Virus record (IMG/VR): IMGVR_UViG_3300021961_007557
Span: 1-34,043 of that record
DNA from: a virus
Reading direction: 5' to 3' (one strand)
Length of the DNA: 34,043 bases
The notes under the pieces were generated by a model. That model worked only from the letters and a program-made list of their open reading frames with translations. It had not been told where the DNA came from and did no database searches. Position numbers and translations under genes: made by a program. This document shows positions 12,352 through 21,444 of the stretch, piece by piece; positions within the stretch are counted from its first letter, which is position 1, and every line of letters begins with the position of its first letter.

Positions 12352-13151
12352 TTTATCTTGACTATCTTGGTAAGATGGGGCAACTGGGCAATCAGATGTT
12401 CCAGTATGCCTCTCTAAGAGGCATTGCAAAGCATAAGGGGTATGACTTTGGTATTCCAGATCATGATGAGTTAATCGTCGATTTCTTGGGTAATAGACTT
12501 CGTATTGAACTCTATGCTCCCTTTAATCTACCTTACCTTAAGAACAAAGGAGTAACCTCTTCTGGACAAATTCTCCAGGAGAGATTTTTTAACTTTGATC
12601 AAGAGTTGTTTGATCAGTGTCCAGATGAGGTAAGTATTGCAGGATATTTTCAAACAGAAAAATACTTCTTGCATATCAGAGATGAGATTCTTGAGGATTT
12701 TTCTTTCAAAGAAAATATCATCAAAGAGTGTGAAGAAGTTCTAGAACTATGCGATGGTTCTGTAGCCCTACATATACGTAGAGGTGATTTTTTACGAAAT
12801 AGTGGTAATCACCATAACCTTTCTCTTGATTGGTATGCAAAGGCACTACAAGAATTTGATGAAGATCGGCAAGTAGTCATATTTTCTGATGATACAAAGT
12901 GGTGTAAGGAGCAAGACTTATTTGAGAGTGATCGTTTCTTAGTTTGTGAAACGAATAGTCCATATCATGATCTTTATTTGATGAGTCAATGTAAAGATTT
13001 TATTATTGCTAATAGCACCTTTAGTTGGTGGGGTGCATGGTTGTGTAGAAATAACGATAAAAAAGTTGTAGCACCATCAGTATGGTTTGGACCAAATAAT
13101 CAACATCACGATATCAAGGACTTGTTCCCTGAAACCTGGATAGTATTATGA
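12348..13151 (+). CDS. second GT11-family fucosyltransferase
   Basis: This 267-residue protein is a paralogue of the preceding gene. It has GQLGNQMFQYASLRGIA (about 11-27), LHIRRGDFL (about 142-150) and NSTFSWWGAWL (about 226-236). The two probably act at different linkages on one glycan. An ancient tandem duplication is the simplest origin; the copies have clearly diverged. Confidence 0.9.
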   Translation: MIYLDYLGKMGQLGNQMFQYASLRGIAKHKGYDFGIPDHDELIVDFLGNRLRIELYAPFNLPYLKNKGVTSSGQILQERFFNFDQELFDQCPDEVSIAGYFQTEKYFLHIRDEILEDFSFKENIIKECEEVLELCDGSVALHIRRGDFLRNSGNHHNLSLDWYAKALQEFDEDRQVVIFSDDTKWCKEQDLFESDRFLVCETNSPYHDLYLMSQCKDFIIANSTFSWWGAWLCRNNDKKVVAPSVWFGPNNQHHDIKDLFPETWIVL

Positions 13152-14041
13152 AACATGATTTAAAAAACGTAACATTTATTGTTCCCCTTCAGATTGAAAC
13201 AGATGATCGTCTGCGGAACGTAATCCTAACAACTGCTTTTCTTCTCAATACATTTGATACTCATGTGATTATCAAAGAAGTTGATGATGAACCTGTGTTC
13301 CAAGAATGGGCACTGCCAGTTCTTAAACGTATTGTTCCTGATCTAAGTGGATTGCAATATGTTTTTGAAAAGCACAGTCGGAATGATGATGCTTTTCATC
13401 GCACAAAAGTCTTAAACGACATGGTGATGATGGCAGATACAGAAATCGTAGTTAACTATGATACTGATATTGTACTTCCAGTTTCAAGTTATCTTGATGC
13501 GGTAGAAAAACTTAAGACATGTGATGTTGTTTATCCATATCGTTTTGGTGAGCGTGGAGAAAGAAAGGTAAAGTTGGAAACTAACTTTGAGCATGAGATT
13601 GCTATTCAGAATTTTGAACGGCACCCAGAAATAAAACTTTATATCGAATCTGGATTTGATGAAAGAGCACTTGATGGCAAGTATTTTTATTACCCTCATC
13701 AACAAGGTGAAGGATGGGCAGAGTACGGTATGTGCCAGTTCTTCAAGAAAGACGCATACTTAAGTGGTGGACTGGAGAATGAAGGTTTTATTGCTTATGC
13801 TCCAGAAGATCTTGAACGTCATCATCGTTGGCAAACTCTTGGATACAATATTCAAAGAGTTGATAACTATGCTTATCATTTTGAGCACAAGAGAACACCC
13901 AACTCATGGTTCAATAACCCACATATGAAGCACAACTTTGAGTTGTGGGAATATTTAAAAACCTTGTCAAAAGAACAACTCTTAGAGTATTATAAAAATC
14001 AAGATTACGTGAAGGAGCGTGGATTATGTCTTGGAATCTAG
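13148..14041 (+). CDS. galactosyltransferase-like glycosyltransferase
   Basis: This 297-residue protein starts with a GT-A type strand (NVTFIVPLQIETDDRLRN). A DxD-type metal site is visible in YDTDIVLP (about 105-112). A late acceptor-site stretch EDLERHHRW (about 222-230) resembles the C-terminal part of beta-1,4-galactosyltransferase-like enzymes. Donor and acceptor are unknown. It overlaps the next gene by 16 nt. Confidence 0.75.
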   Translation: MKHDLKNVTFIVPLQIETDDRLRNVILTTAFLLNTFDTHVIIKEVDDEPVFQEWALPVLKRIVPDLSGLQYVFEKHSRNDDAFHRTKVLNDMVMMADTEIVVNYDTDIVLPVSSYLDAVEKLKTCDVVYPYRFGERGERKVKLETNFEHEIAIQNFERHPEIKLYIESGFDERALDGKYFYYPHQQGEGWAEYGMCQFFKKDAYLSGGLENEGFIAYAPEDLERHHRWQTLGYNIQRVDNYAYHFEHKRTPNSWFNNPHMKHNFELWEYLKTLSKEQLLEYYKNQDYVKERGLCLGI

Positions 14042-14796
14042 TAACATTTGCAGATAAAAACTTTTATGATCGCCAGAATCTTCTTGGTGGTTATGCTAAA
14101 CAAAGGTGTAAGATGAATCTGCATCCCTACACTTGGGAAGATATTCAGAAAACTGATTTCTATACAGAGAATGAAGATATCTTTAAAGAAAGTATTGGTA
14201 AGGGATACTTTCTATGGAAACCTTACATCATTCTTGAGACCATGAATAAGTTGGATGATGGGGATCTTATCATGTATTGTGATACAAATGATATGTTCCA
14301 TCCTCAACTTTTAGAGGCAGTTCAAATGATGATGGGAGAAGATGAATGTCTTCTTCTTCTTGGTGGATTTCCCAATAAGAACTGGACAAAGAGAGACTGC
14401 TTTGTTTACATGGATTGTGATACTGAAGATTATTGGGATGTTACTCAGTTAGAAGCAGGAGTTTGTTTCTGGAGAGTATGTGAAAAGTCAAAGCAAGTTG
14501 TGAAAGAGTGGTTAGAATATTGCACAGATCGTCGGATTTTAACCGATGATCCCAATGTATCTGGACAAGAAAACTTTGATGGATTCCAAGAGCATCGTAG
14601 AGATCAAAGCATTCTTACTAACCTTGCTGTAAAACATGAACTCTCTGTTGTTGGACAAGAGATCCGTGGATATATTGAATGCAACTATGATTATTGGTAT
14701 GAGCGCAATCGTGAAAACGGGTTTACTCTGAATCGTCCTATTGATTTGTTCCTGAAGCAGATGGAAAAAGAACTGACGGAGGTTGCAAGTGCATAG
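14026..14796 (+). CDS. putative glycosyltransferase
   Basis: This 256-residue protein has GKGYFLWKPYII (about 58-69) and GDLIMYCDTND (about 79-89), a layout seen in a family of uncharacterised capsule/LPS transferases that carry a WKP motif before a DxD-like site. QSILTNL near 204-210 fits the same family. The reaction is unknown. The 3' end holds GGAGG that serves the next gene. Confidence 0.65.
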   Translation: MSWNLVTFADKNFYDRQNLLGGYAKQRCKMNLHPYTWEDIQKTDFYTENEDIFKESIGKGYFLWKPYIILETMNKLDDGDLIMYCDTNDMFHPQLLEAVQMMMGEDECLLLLGGFPNKNWTKRDCFVYMDCDTEDYWDVTQLEAGVCFWRVCEKSKQVVKEWLEYCTDRRILTDDPNVSGQENFDGFQEHRRDQSILTNLAVKHELSVVGQEIRGYIECNYDYWYERNRENGFTLNRPIDLFLKQMEKELTEVASA

Positions 14797-15598
14797 TATC
14801 ATTCTGACAGTTCATAATAAAGAGTGGTTAATCCAACAAGTCCTTGATGGTATTGTAAAATTTACTGAAGGTGATTATGAGTTGATCGTTGTACTTGATG
14901 GATGTACCGATAAATCTTTTAATATTGTAGAGGATTATTTTTACGGAAAACCCATTAAACATACTATCATTACAACCCCAGATGTTTTTGAGACAAAAGC
15001 AAACAACGTTGGTCTTAAAACAGCACAAGGAGAATATGTTATTATTGTTCAAGATGATATGATTATCAGAGAACAAGGATGGAACAAAAGGATGCAAAAA
15101 CCATTTGATGCATTCGACGATGTATTTGCAGTTACCTCACGAACTGCTCATAACTGGGTAATCAATCCTTACAGTGTTCATGTTCATATGGAAGAACATC
15201 TTGATAACTGTTGGTCTGATATTGTAATCCATACAGATCATGCTGAGAGGGGAAAGATTTCTAGAGATGTATTTGCAGTAAGGGCAAGTGTAAACAGAGG
15301 TCCTCTCATGATTAATCATGAAGATCTGAAGAAACTGAACTATCTTGATGAAGAGTTTTCCCCACAAGATATGGATGATCATGATCTGATGTATAGGATG
15401 CACAAAGAACTTGGAAAAGTTTGTGGATGCTATTGGATTGATTTTGAAACAAAAGATGAATGGGGTGGGACTCGTGTTGATGGTGGTCCAGCAGCATGGC
15501 TCTTGAGATCTAATCAAAAGAATGCTAAAATCTTTTATTCTAGGCACAAAGATCTGTTAGATTTAAAGTACGAAAACGAGGATAGATATCTACCATGA
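14789..15598 (+). CDS. GT2-family glycosyltransferase
   Basis: This 269-residue protein follows the GT2 pattern: SIILTVHNKEWL (about 3-14), LIVVLDGCTDKS (about 32-43), a variable loop, then VIIVQDDMII (about 87-96) with the DxD-like metal site. The start was set at GTG 14789, 7 nt after GGAGG (14778-14782); a TTG at 14783 is too close. It overlaps both neighbours. Confidence 0.85.
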   Translation: MHSIILTVHNKEWLIQQVLDGIVKFTEGDYELIVVLDGCTDKSFNIVEDYFYGKPIKHTIITTPDVFETKANNVGLKTAQGEYVIIVQDDMIIREQGWNKRMQKPFDAFDDVFAVTSRTAHNWVINPYSVHVHMEEHLDNCWSDIVIHTDHAERGKISRDVFAVRASVNRGPLMINHEDLKKLNYLDEEFSPQDMDDHDLMYRMHKELGKVCGCYWIDFETKDEWGGTRVDGGPAAWLLRSNQKNAKIFYSRHKDLLDLKYENEDRYLP

Positions 15599-16308
15599 AA
15601 AAAGATTTATTGAATATTGATTTGATCTCAATCAACTGTGTAAATCCACAAGCATCTGTTGCTGCACTTAATCATTGTCAAAAGTTTTTTAACTTTGGTA
15701 AGTCTATTTTAGTTTCTCATATTGAACCAACAGAGTATTACAATATTGAACTTCATCAACTTGAAGAGAAACTAGATTGGCATGGATATAATGATCAGAT
15801 TCTGAATCTGATTCAACATACTGATAATGATTATGTTCTGGTAGTTCAAGAAGATGGATATATTATCAATCCAAATCTTTGGGATGATGAGTTTTTGAAC
15901 TATGATTATATCGGAGCACCTTGGCCAACAGAAGAAAGTTGGATTCAACTACAACTTGCAGAACAACAACCATATCTAAGGAAAAATCTTCCTAAGAATC
16001 GCGTAGGTAATGGTGGTTTTTCTTTGCGTAGTCGTAAGTTTCTAGAGTTTGCAAATCAGTTTGATGAAACTGGTCCTCTTGGTGAAGATACTTTTTTATG
16101 CACTCGTAAGTATGATGAGGCAATCGAATATGGTATTAAGTTTGCCCCATTTGAACTTGCTGTAAAGTTTGCATATGAAAATCCATGTTTTGAATATGAT
16201 GGAAATCATTGGGATCAGTACATTGAGTTTGATCCTAATAAGCATTTTGGGTGGCATGGAAGTCAGTTTGCAAACAAACATTTACTCATGGGAGTGAAGT
16301 ATCAATGA
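15595..16308 (+). CDS. DUF5672-type glycosyltransferase
   Basis: This 237-residue protein has VVQEDGYIINPNLW (about 83-96), DYIGAPWP (about 104-111), GNGGFSLRSRKFL (about 141-153) and GEDTFLC, the consecutive motifs of the DUF5672 family. These are predicted GT-A transferases found in surface-polysaccharide loci. It is coupled by ATGA at both ends. Confidence 0.8.
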   Translation: MKKDLLNIDLISINCVNPQASVAALNHCQKFFNFGKSILVSHIEPTEYYNIELHQLEEKLDWHGYNDQILNLIQHTDNDYVLVVQEDGYIINPNLWDDEFLNYDYIGAPWPTEESWIQLQLAEQQPYLRKNLPKNRVGNGGFSLRSRKFLEFANQFDETGPLGEDTFLCTRKYDEAIEYGIKFAPFELAVKFAYENPCFEYDGNHWDQYIEFDPNKHFGWHGSQFANKHLLMGVKYQ

Positions 16309-17294
16309 AAATCTTTGTAACGGGATGTGCAGGTCTACTTGGATCAAACTACTCACGACATCTGATTGATCGAGGACATCATATAATTGGTATTGATAAT
16401 CTTTCTGGTGGGTACAAAGCTTTTGTTCCTAAAGGAGAAAACTTTAAGTTTGTGAAACTGAATATTGAAAACAGAAAAAAGATTGTAGAGTTATTTGAAG
16501 AACACAAACCAGATGTTTGTGTTCATTTTGCTGCTTATGCTGCAGAGGGTCTTTCTCCTTTTATTCGCAACTACAACTATAGAAACAATCTTGTATGTTC
16601 TGCTAACTTAATCAATGAGTGTATCACTCATGATGTAAAAATTATTTTTACATCTACGATGGCAGTTTATGGTGATCAAGAACCACCATTCACTGAACAG
16701 ATGACTCCTAGACCTATTGACCCCTATGGAGTAGCGAAGTATGGTGTAGAAGTTGACTTAGAACTTGCTAGAAAGCAGTTTGGTTTAAGGTACAATATTA
16801 TTAGACCTCATAATGTTCTTGGTAAGTATCAGAATATCTGGGATCGTTACAGAAATGTTATTGGTATTTTTATCCGTAAGACTTTGAATGGTCAACCTAT
16901 TCTTGTTTATGGTGATGGAGAGCAGACTCGTGCGTTCTCTGATATCAAATATTATATGGAACCATTTGATCGCTTGTTGACGGGGTATGACGGAGAAACA
17001 TTTAATATTGGTGCAGACAAATATTTCACTCTAAACGAGGTCGCAGAGACTGTACAAGCGATTGGAGCAAAGTATGGGTATCATGTGCCCATTGAATACG
17101 GAGAGGCACGACATGAGGCAAAACATGCTTACTGTGATCACACAAAAGCGAAGACACTTCTTGGATTCCAGGACAACACTAATCTTCAAGAACTGATTGA
17201 AGAAATGTTTGTATGGGCAATGAAGCAACCTAATCGTAAGGTTAAAGATATGCCTTATGAAATCACAAAAGACATTTATGATTATTGGAAGTAA
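16305..17294 (+). CDS. NAD-dependent sugar epimerase/dehydratase (UDP-glucose 4-epimerase-like)
   Basis: This 329-residue extended SDR has the NAD loop GCAGLLGSN (about 7-15), GIDNLSGGY, HFAAYAAEG, TSTMAVYG and the catalytic YGVAK (about 144-148). It resembles UDP-glucose 4-epimerase-type enzymes, but the exact substrate cannot be told from sequence. The ATG at 16305 overlaps the previous stop, and a longer frame to 16251 lies inside the previous gene. Confidence 0.82.
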   Translation: MKIFVTGCAGLLGSNYSRHLIDRGHHIIGIDNLSGGYKAFVPKGENFKFVKLNIENRKKIVELFEEHKPDVCVHFAAYAAEGLSPFIRNYNYRNNLVCSANLINECITHDVKIIFTSTMAVYGDQEPPFTEQMTPRPIDPYGVAKYGVEVDLELARKQFGLRYNIIRPHNVLGKYQNIWDRYRNVIGIFIRKTLNGQPILVYGDGEQTRAFSDIKYYMEPFDRLLTGYDGETFNIGADKYFTLNEVAETVQAIGAKYGYHVPIEYGEARHEAKHAYCDHTKAKTLLGFQDNTNLQELIEEMFVWAMKQPNRKVKDMPYEITKDIYDYWK

Positions 17295-18094
17295 TGAAAA
17301 CAGTAGGAGTTATTGGTAATGGATTTGTAGGTAATGCAATCTACGAAAACTTTAAAGAACGAGATGCAGCAGTAAAAGTTTTTGATGTTCTTCCTGAGAA
17401 AACTGTAGATTCTTATGATGATGTGATATCATCAGACTTTATTTTTGTTTGCTTACCAACTCCAATGATGAAAGATGGTAAGTGTGATATTTCTTATGTT
17501 ACTACTTTTTTTGAAGGGGTTCCTAAAAATCAAAAAGGATTGTTTGTTCTTAAGTCTACTGTTCCTATTGGGACAACAAAGAATATATCTAAAAGTAGAC
17601 CTGATTTAAGAATCGTACATAATCCAGAGTTTCTTACTGCTGTTAACGCAAAGAGTGATTTTCTAAACTGTGATAGAAATGTTTTCGGTGGTCAGCAAGA
17701 TGATTGCAAAGAACTTATTGATTTCTTATTTGAAGTATTCCCAGAGTGGATAACGTCTTCTTATTACGTTGTTTCTTCAGATGAATCTGAGACTATTAAG
17801 TATTTTTCAAACTGTTATTTGTCTGTAAAAATATCTTACTTTAACAATGTTTTTGAAACGTGTGAGAAACTTGGTATGGACTATGATACAGTTAGAAACG
17901 CTATAACTGATGATGTAAGGATTGGTAAATATCATACTAATGTTCCTGGTCCAGATGGTAAACTTGGATATGGCGGATATTGCTTTCCAAAAGATATTAA
18001 CGCTCTTATACATACCCTGAATGAAATGGGTGTAAACTCAGAACTACTCTCCTCTTCTTGGAGTTATAATCAAAAAATTAGAACAAATCTATGA
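17294..18094 (+). CDS. UDP-glucose/GDP-mannose dehydrogenase lacking the C-terminal domain
   Basis: This 266-residue protein has the N-terminal NAD domain (GVIGNGFVGNAI, about 5-16), the VKS/KSTVPIGTT region (about 87-95), and the central domain with the catalytic cysteine C230 in GYGGYCFPKD. Complete enzymes are about 400-450 residues; the nucleotide-binding C-terminal domain is missing, and the next gene follows by ATGA, so this is not a recent frameshift. It may oxidise a different sugar or need a partner. Confidence 0.82.
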   Translation: MKTVGVIGNGFVGNAIYENFKERDAAVKVFDVLPEKTVDSYDDVISSDFIFVCLPTPMMKDGKCDISYVTTFFEGVPKNQKGLFVLKSTVPIGTTKNISKSRPDLRIVHNPEFLTAVNAKSDFLNCDRNVFGGQQDDCKELIDFLFEVFPEWITSSYYVVSSDESETIKYFSNCYLSVKISYFNNVFETCEKLGMDYDTVRNAITDDVRIGKYHTNVPGPDGKLGYGGYCFPKDINALIHTLNEMGVNSELLSSSWSYNQKIRTNL

Positions 18095-18795
18095 AAAAGA
18101 TTCAAGTATTGATGCGACAGTGTTTCTATTCACCTAACACTGCTCTTGCAAATAGGAAAAGGCCAGATTGGTTTGATAAGATTAAAGTCTTTGAGAACTT
18201 TAAAAAAACGATCAATCCAGAGTTGGCTGACTATAAAATCATTTATGATGAGAAGTATGGATCAATCAATGAAACATTTCTTGCAAATGAACCTAATGTA
18301 GAGATTATTAACTATGGGTATGAGGCAGGAAGTTTTTCTAAGACGGTAGATATTGCAGTTGGACTTGATGCTCCTGATGATACTATCATTTATTTTCTTG
18401 AAGATGATTATCTCCATCGTCCTGGTTGGTGTGAGATTCTTTTAGAAGGGTTCACTCTTCCAACAAATTATGTCTCATTGTATGATCATCTGGACAAATA
18501 TATTGATAAAGGTTATGATGACCTTGTATCAAAAGTGATGGTTAGTGATTCTGTTCACTGGAGAACTGTTCCTTCTACTTGCAACACTTATGCTGCTAAG
18601 TTAGGAACTTTGAAACAAGATTATGGTATTCATAAACATTTCAGTGATGCATCTCCAGATGGTATTTCAATGGATCATGCTAAGTTTTGTCATCTTGGGA
18701 GTATGGGACGTAGACTTATTACTCCAATGCCAGGATACTCTACTCACTGCGATCTTCTTCATTCACCTACGATTGATTGGGAACAATACATATGA
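18091..18795 (+). CDS. putative glycosyltransferase
   Basis: This 234-residue protein has a GT-A-like metal site in YFLEDDYLHRPGW (about 101-113) and later conserved-looking CNTYAAKL and GRRLITPMPGYSTH. The family is not named with confidence, but length, motif order and neighbours indicate a transferase. Confidence 0.65.
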   Translation: MKKIQVLMRQCFYSPNTALANRKRPDWFDKIKVFENFKKTINPELADYKIIYDEKYGSINETFLANEPNVEIINYGYEAGSFSKTVDIAVGLDAPDDTIIYFLEDDYLHRPGWCEILLEGFTLPTNYVSLYDHLDKYIDKGYDDLVSKVMVSDSVHWRTVPSTCNTYAAKLGTLKQDYGIHKHFSDASPDGISMDHAKFCHLGSMGRRLITPMPGYSTHCDLLHSPTIDWEQYI

Positions 18796-19553
18796 GCGAT
18801 GTTTTGATTGCAGCTTATCATGGAGGACTGGGAGATAATCTCCAGTTCTCTACTTTGCCAGAACAGTTTGCAATACAGCAGGGTCGAGACACATATGTGT
18901 GGGACCGTGCTTTTTTTCGTAATCCAGAGATTGCACAACTTGTATGGGGAACTAATCCATTTATTAAAGGTATCAAAGGTGGTCACTGGAATGCTGGTGA
19001 TATTCCAGAGATTAAATTTGAGAATGTTGCTGGCAACTCTATTGCAAGTTGGGAACAACTCCATGGATTACATCCAGTAAGTAAGTATCCTAAGATATAT
19101 TATGAACCAAATAAAGTTGATTTGAAAGATGTAATCCTTGTTGATATTTCTACTATTACAAGAGACTATAATCATGAAAAACTTCTGAAAGTTTATGATG
19201 ATATTAGAAAAGAACACCCTGAAAAAGTGTTTGCAAAAGTTGAGTTTCAAAATGAGATTAACTCAAGAAAAGGAATCGATATTGCTCATGATGGAAAGCA
19301 TGTAACTTACCCTGTTCCAGTTGACGGTAAGATTCCTATTGTAAATATTTTTGCATATACTGATGCAATATCATCTGCTTTTGGATTAATATCTGTGCAT
19401 AGTGGTCAAAGTCATTTGAGTTCTGCAATCAAAAATCAATACAATCCAGACTTGCAAAGTTATTGTATTATGCCAGAGGATGATTATCAGTATCACATCA
19501 ACAAAGGTATTTTTATCTTTGATAACATTCAATACGCAACATATACACCATGA
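18792..19553 (+). CDS. GT9/heptosyltransferase-like protein
   Basis: This 253-residue protein begins with AAYHGGLGDNLQFSTLPEQF, like the GGxGD loop of GT-B heptosyltransferases. SVHSGQSHLSSAIK near 207-220 resembles their donor-binding H-x-G-x-S-H-L-A-A segment. It is shorter than classical WaaC/WaaF (about 320-350). It sits next to ADP-heptose biosynthesis genes, which supports but does not prove heptose transfer. Confidence 0.6.
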   Translation: MSDVLIAAYHGGLGDNLQFSTLPEQFAIQQGRDTYVWDRAFFRNPEIAQLVWGTNPFIKGIKGGHWNAGDIPEIKFENVAGNSIASWEQLHGLHPVSKYPKIYYEPNKVDLKDVILVDISTITRDYNHEKLLKVYDDIRKEHPEKVFAKVEFQNEINSRKGIDIAHDGKHVTYPVPVDGKIPIVNIFAYTDAISSAFGLISVHSGQSHLSSAIKNQYNPDLQSYCIMPEDDYQYHINKGIFIFDNIQYATYTP

Positions 19554-20356
19554 TCATACTCACTGGATATAATGGGTTTATTGGTAAAAACTTTTGTGAA
19601 TCACTTGACCTAGAGAATGTTTATAGAGTTGAAATGGATGGAGCATATCCATTTCTTAGAGAATATAAAGACTGGGATAAGGTAAAACTCATCCTCCATC
19701 AAGGTGCAATTTCTAGCACAGTAGAAACAGATATTAATAAAATACACAAGTATAATGTAGACTTCACTCTAAAGTTATTTGAGAAAGCAATAGAATATCA
19801 GATTCCAGTTAAATATGCTTCTTCAGCATCTGTTTATGGAAATACACTTACTTCTATAATGAATCCATTAAACTATTATGCAATCTCAAAGTTGCAAATC
19901 GATTATTGGGTTCAACAAAATGCTAGTAAATTTAAATCGATTCAAGGGTTTCGATACTTTAATGTTTTCGGTGATCATGAAACTCATAAGGTTAAGCAAA
20001 ATCAATCGAGTCCTGTAAGTAAGTTTGTTAACGATGTTAAAAATACTGGAAAGATCAGACTATTTGAAGGATCTGATAGGGTGGAAAGAGACTTTGTTTA
20101 TGTTAAAGATCTTGTAGATATTGTTTTAAACAGTGAGTTGCCAACTGGCATTTATGATTTAGGTACAGCAAAACCTGTTTCTTTTCAGCATGTAGCAGAT
20201 GTAATCATTGATAGACTGGGTGGAGAGATAGAATATATTCCTTTCCCTGATCATCTTAAAGGTAAGTATCAGTATTACACTTGTGCTAAGATGAACTATC
20301 TAGAAAACTATAACTTTACTACGGTGGAGGAATATGTCAAAAACTATATTCACTAA
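19550..20356 (+). CDS. hldD: ADP-L-glycero-D-manno-heptose 6-epimerase
   Basis: This 268-residue SDR protein has HldD-specific stretches: HQGAISSTVETD (about 47-58), YASSASVYG (about 87-95), the catalytic YYAISK (about 107-112), FRYFNVFGDHETHK, and the C-terminal IEYIPFPDHLKGKYQ (about 230-244), which closely follows E. coli RfaD. It makes ADP-L-glycero-beta-D-manno-heptose. It is slightly shorter than the bacterial enzyme (310). It is coupled to the neighbours. Confidence 0.9.
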   Translation: MIILTGYNGFIGKNFCESLDLENVYRVEMDGAYPFLREYKDWDKVKLILHQGAISSTVETDINKIHKYNVDFTLKLFEKAIEYQIPVKYASSASVYGNTLTSIMNPLNYYAISKLQIDYWVQQNASKFKSIQGFRYFNVFGDHETHKVKQNQSSPVSKFVNDVKNTGKIRLFEGSDRVERDFVYVKDLVDIVLNSELPTGIYDLGTAKPVSFQHVADVIIDRLGGEIEYIPFPDHLKGKYQYYTCAKMNYLENYNFTTVEEYVKNYIH

Positions 20357-20735
20357 TGGATGTTTTGATATTCTTCATCCTGGGCACATTGAGTTGTTTA
20401 AAGTAGGAAGATCTCTGGGTGACAAACTAATAGTTGCTATTGATAGTGATGAGAAGGTAAAAAAAGATAAAGGTTCAACCAGACCTATCAACAATCAACA
20501 TTTTCGTAAATCTATGCTAGAATCTATAAGATACATAGATTTGGTTCTGATTTTTAATACAAGAGAGGAACTGGAGCAGTTGATTGAACTATACGCTCCC
20601 GACACACTTTTGATTGGTGGTGATTGGAGAGGGCGAGAAGTTGTAGGAGAAAAGTATGCCAAAGAAGTTAAATTTTTCAACAGGGTCGGAAACTACTCAA
20701 CCACCAGAGTCTTGCAAAGTATTGCTGATCGGTGA
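20334..20735 (+). CDS. heptose-1-phosphate adenylyltransferase (HldE C-domain type)
   Basis: This 133-residue cytidylyltransferase-like protein has FTNGCFDILHPGHIEL (about 6-21, HxGH motif), DSDEKVKKDKG (about 37-47), RPI and the late YSTTR. It matches the C-terminal half of HldE/RfaE, which makes ADP-D-glycero-beta-D-manno-heptose. GGAGG precedes the ATG. In enterobacteria this domain is fused after the kinase; here it is a separate gene placed before it. Confidence 0.88.
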   Translation: MSKTIFTNGCFDILHPGHIELFKVGRSLGDKLIVAIDSDEKVKKDKGSTRPINNQHFRKSMLESIRYIDLVLIFNTREELEQLIELYAPDTLLIGGDWRGREVVGEKYAKEVKFFNRVGNYSTTRVLQSIADR

Positions 20736-21444
20736 TGGTTGTATAGATGAGTATGTCTATGGAAACTGTACTCGTCTAAATCCTGAAGCACCAGTTCCTG
20801 TGATGTCGTATGTCAGGACAGAATCAAAAGGTGGAATGGCGTGGAACGTTTTTAATAATCTTACTGCGTTTGGATTGAATGTAACTATTCATACTAATGA
20901 AGAAGTTGTATACAAAACAAGATATGTTGATGAAAAATCAAACCAACAGATTCTAAGAGTTGATAGAGAAGTTAATGTTGCTCCATACGACAAAAACGAT
21001 TATAGAAACTATGATATTATTGTAATATCTGATTATAATAAAGGTTATCTAACTCAAGGTAAACTTTTTGATATTGTTCAAACTGCAAAGTGTCCAGTCT
21101 TTATTGATAGCAAAAAAACAGAACTCCCAAGATATAACTGTATTATTAAAGTTAATGAGGGAGAGTTTAAAAAGTTATCTCATTATCATCAAAACGTGAT
21201 TGTCACACGAGGATCTAGTGGTGCTGAGTTTGCTGGACAACTATTCCCAGCAGAGAAAGTTAATGTACATGATGTTGTAGGCGCTGGAGATACCTTCATG
21301 GCAGCTCTTGTTTACTTTTATTTGTTGTATGGTAGAATAGAAGAAGCAATCCCATATGCCAATAAGGCAGCTGGTATTGCAGTTCAACAACCTGGAACTT
21401 ACGTTTTGACTAAGGATGACGTTAACTTATTGCGTAGACATTGA
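20656..21444 (+). CDS. heptose-7-phosphate kinase (HldE N-domain type, PfkB family)
   Basis: This 262-residue protein has the HldE kinase start VLLIGDGCIDEYVYG (about 22-36) with LNPEAPVPV, and the PfkB signature DVVGAGDTFMAAL (about 209-221) with its catalytic Asp. It phosphorylates D-manno-heptose-7-phosphate. It overlaps the upstream transferase gene by 80 nt in another frame; a downstream start would cut the nucleotide-sugar fold. It is somewhat shorter than the E. coli domain (about 318). Confidence 0.85.
   Translation: MPKKLNFSTGSETTQPPESCKVLLIGDGCIDEYVYGNCTRLNPEAPVPVMSYVRTESKGGMAWNVFNNLTAFGLNVTIHTNEEVVYKTRYVDEKSNQQILRVDREVNVAPYDKNDYRNYDIIVISDYNKGYLTQGKLFDIVQTAKCPVFIDSKKTELPRYNCIIKVNEGEFKKLSHYHQNVIVTRGSSGAEFAGQLFPAEKVNVHDVVGAGDTFMAALVYFYLLYGRIEEAIPYANKAAGIAVQQPGTYVLTKDDVNLLRRH

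Noticed and set aside
20656-20735. Frameshift splitting a fused HldE
   Set aside because: The order is adenylyltransferase then kinase, the reverse of the fused enzyme, and both genes have their own starts, so the 80-nt overlap is not a broken fusion.
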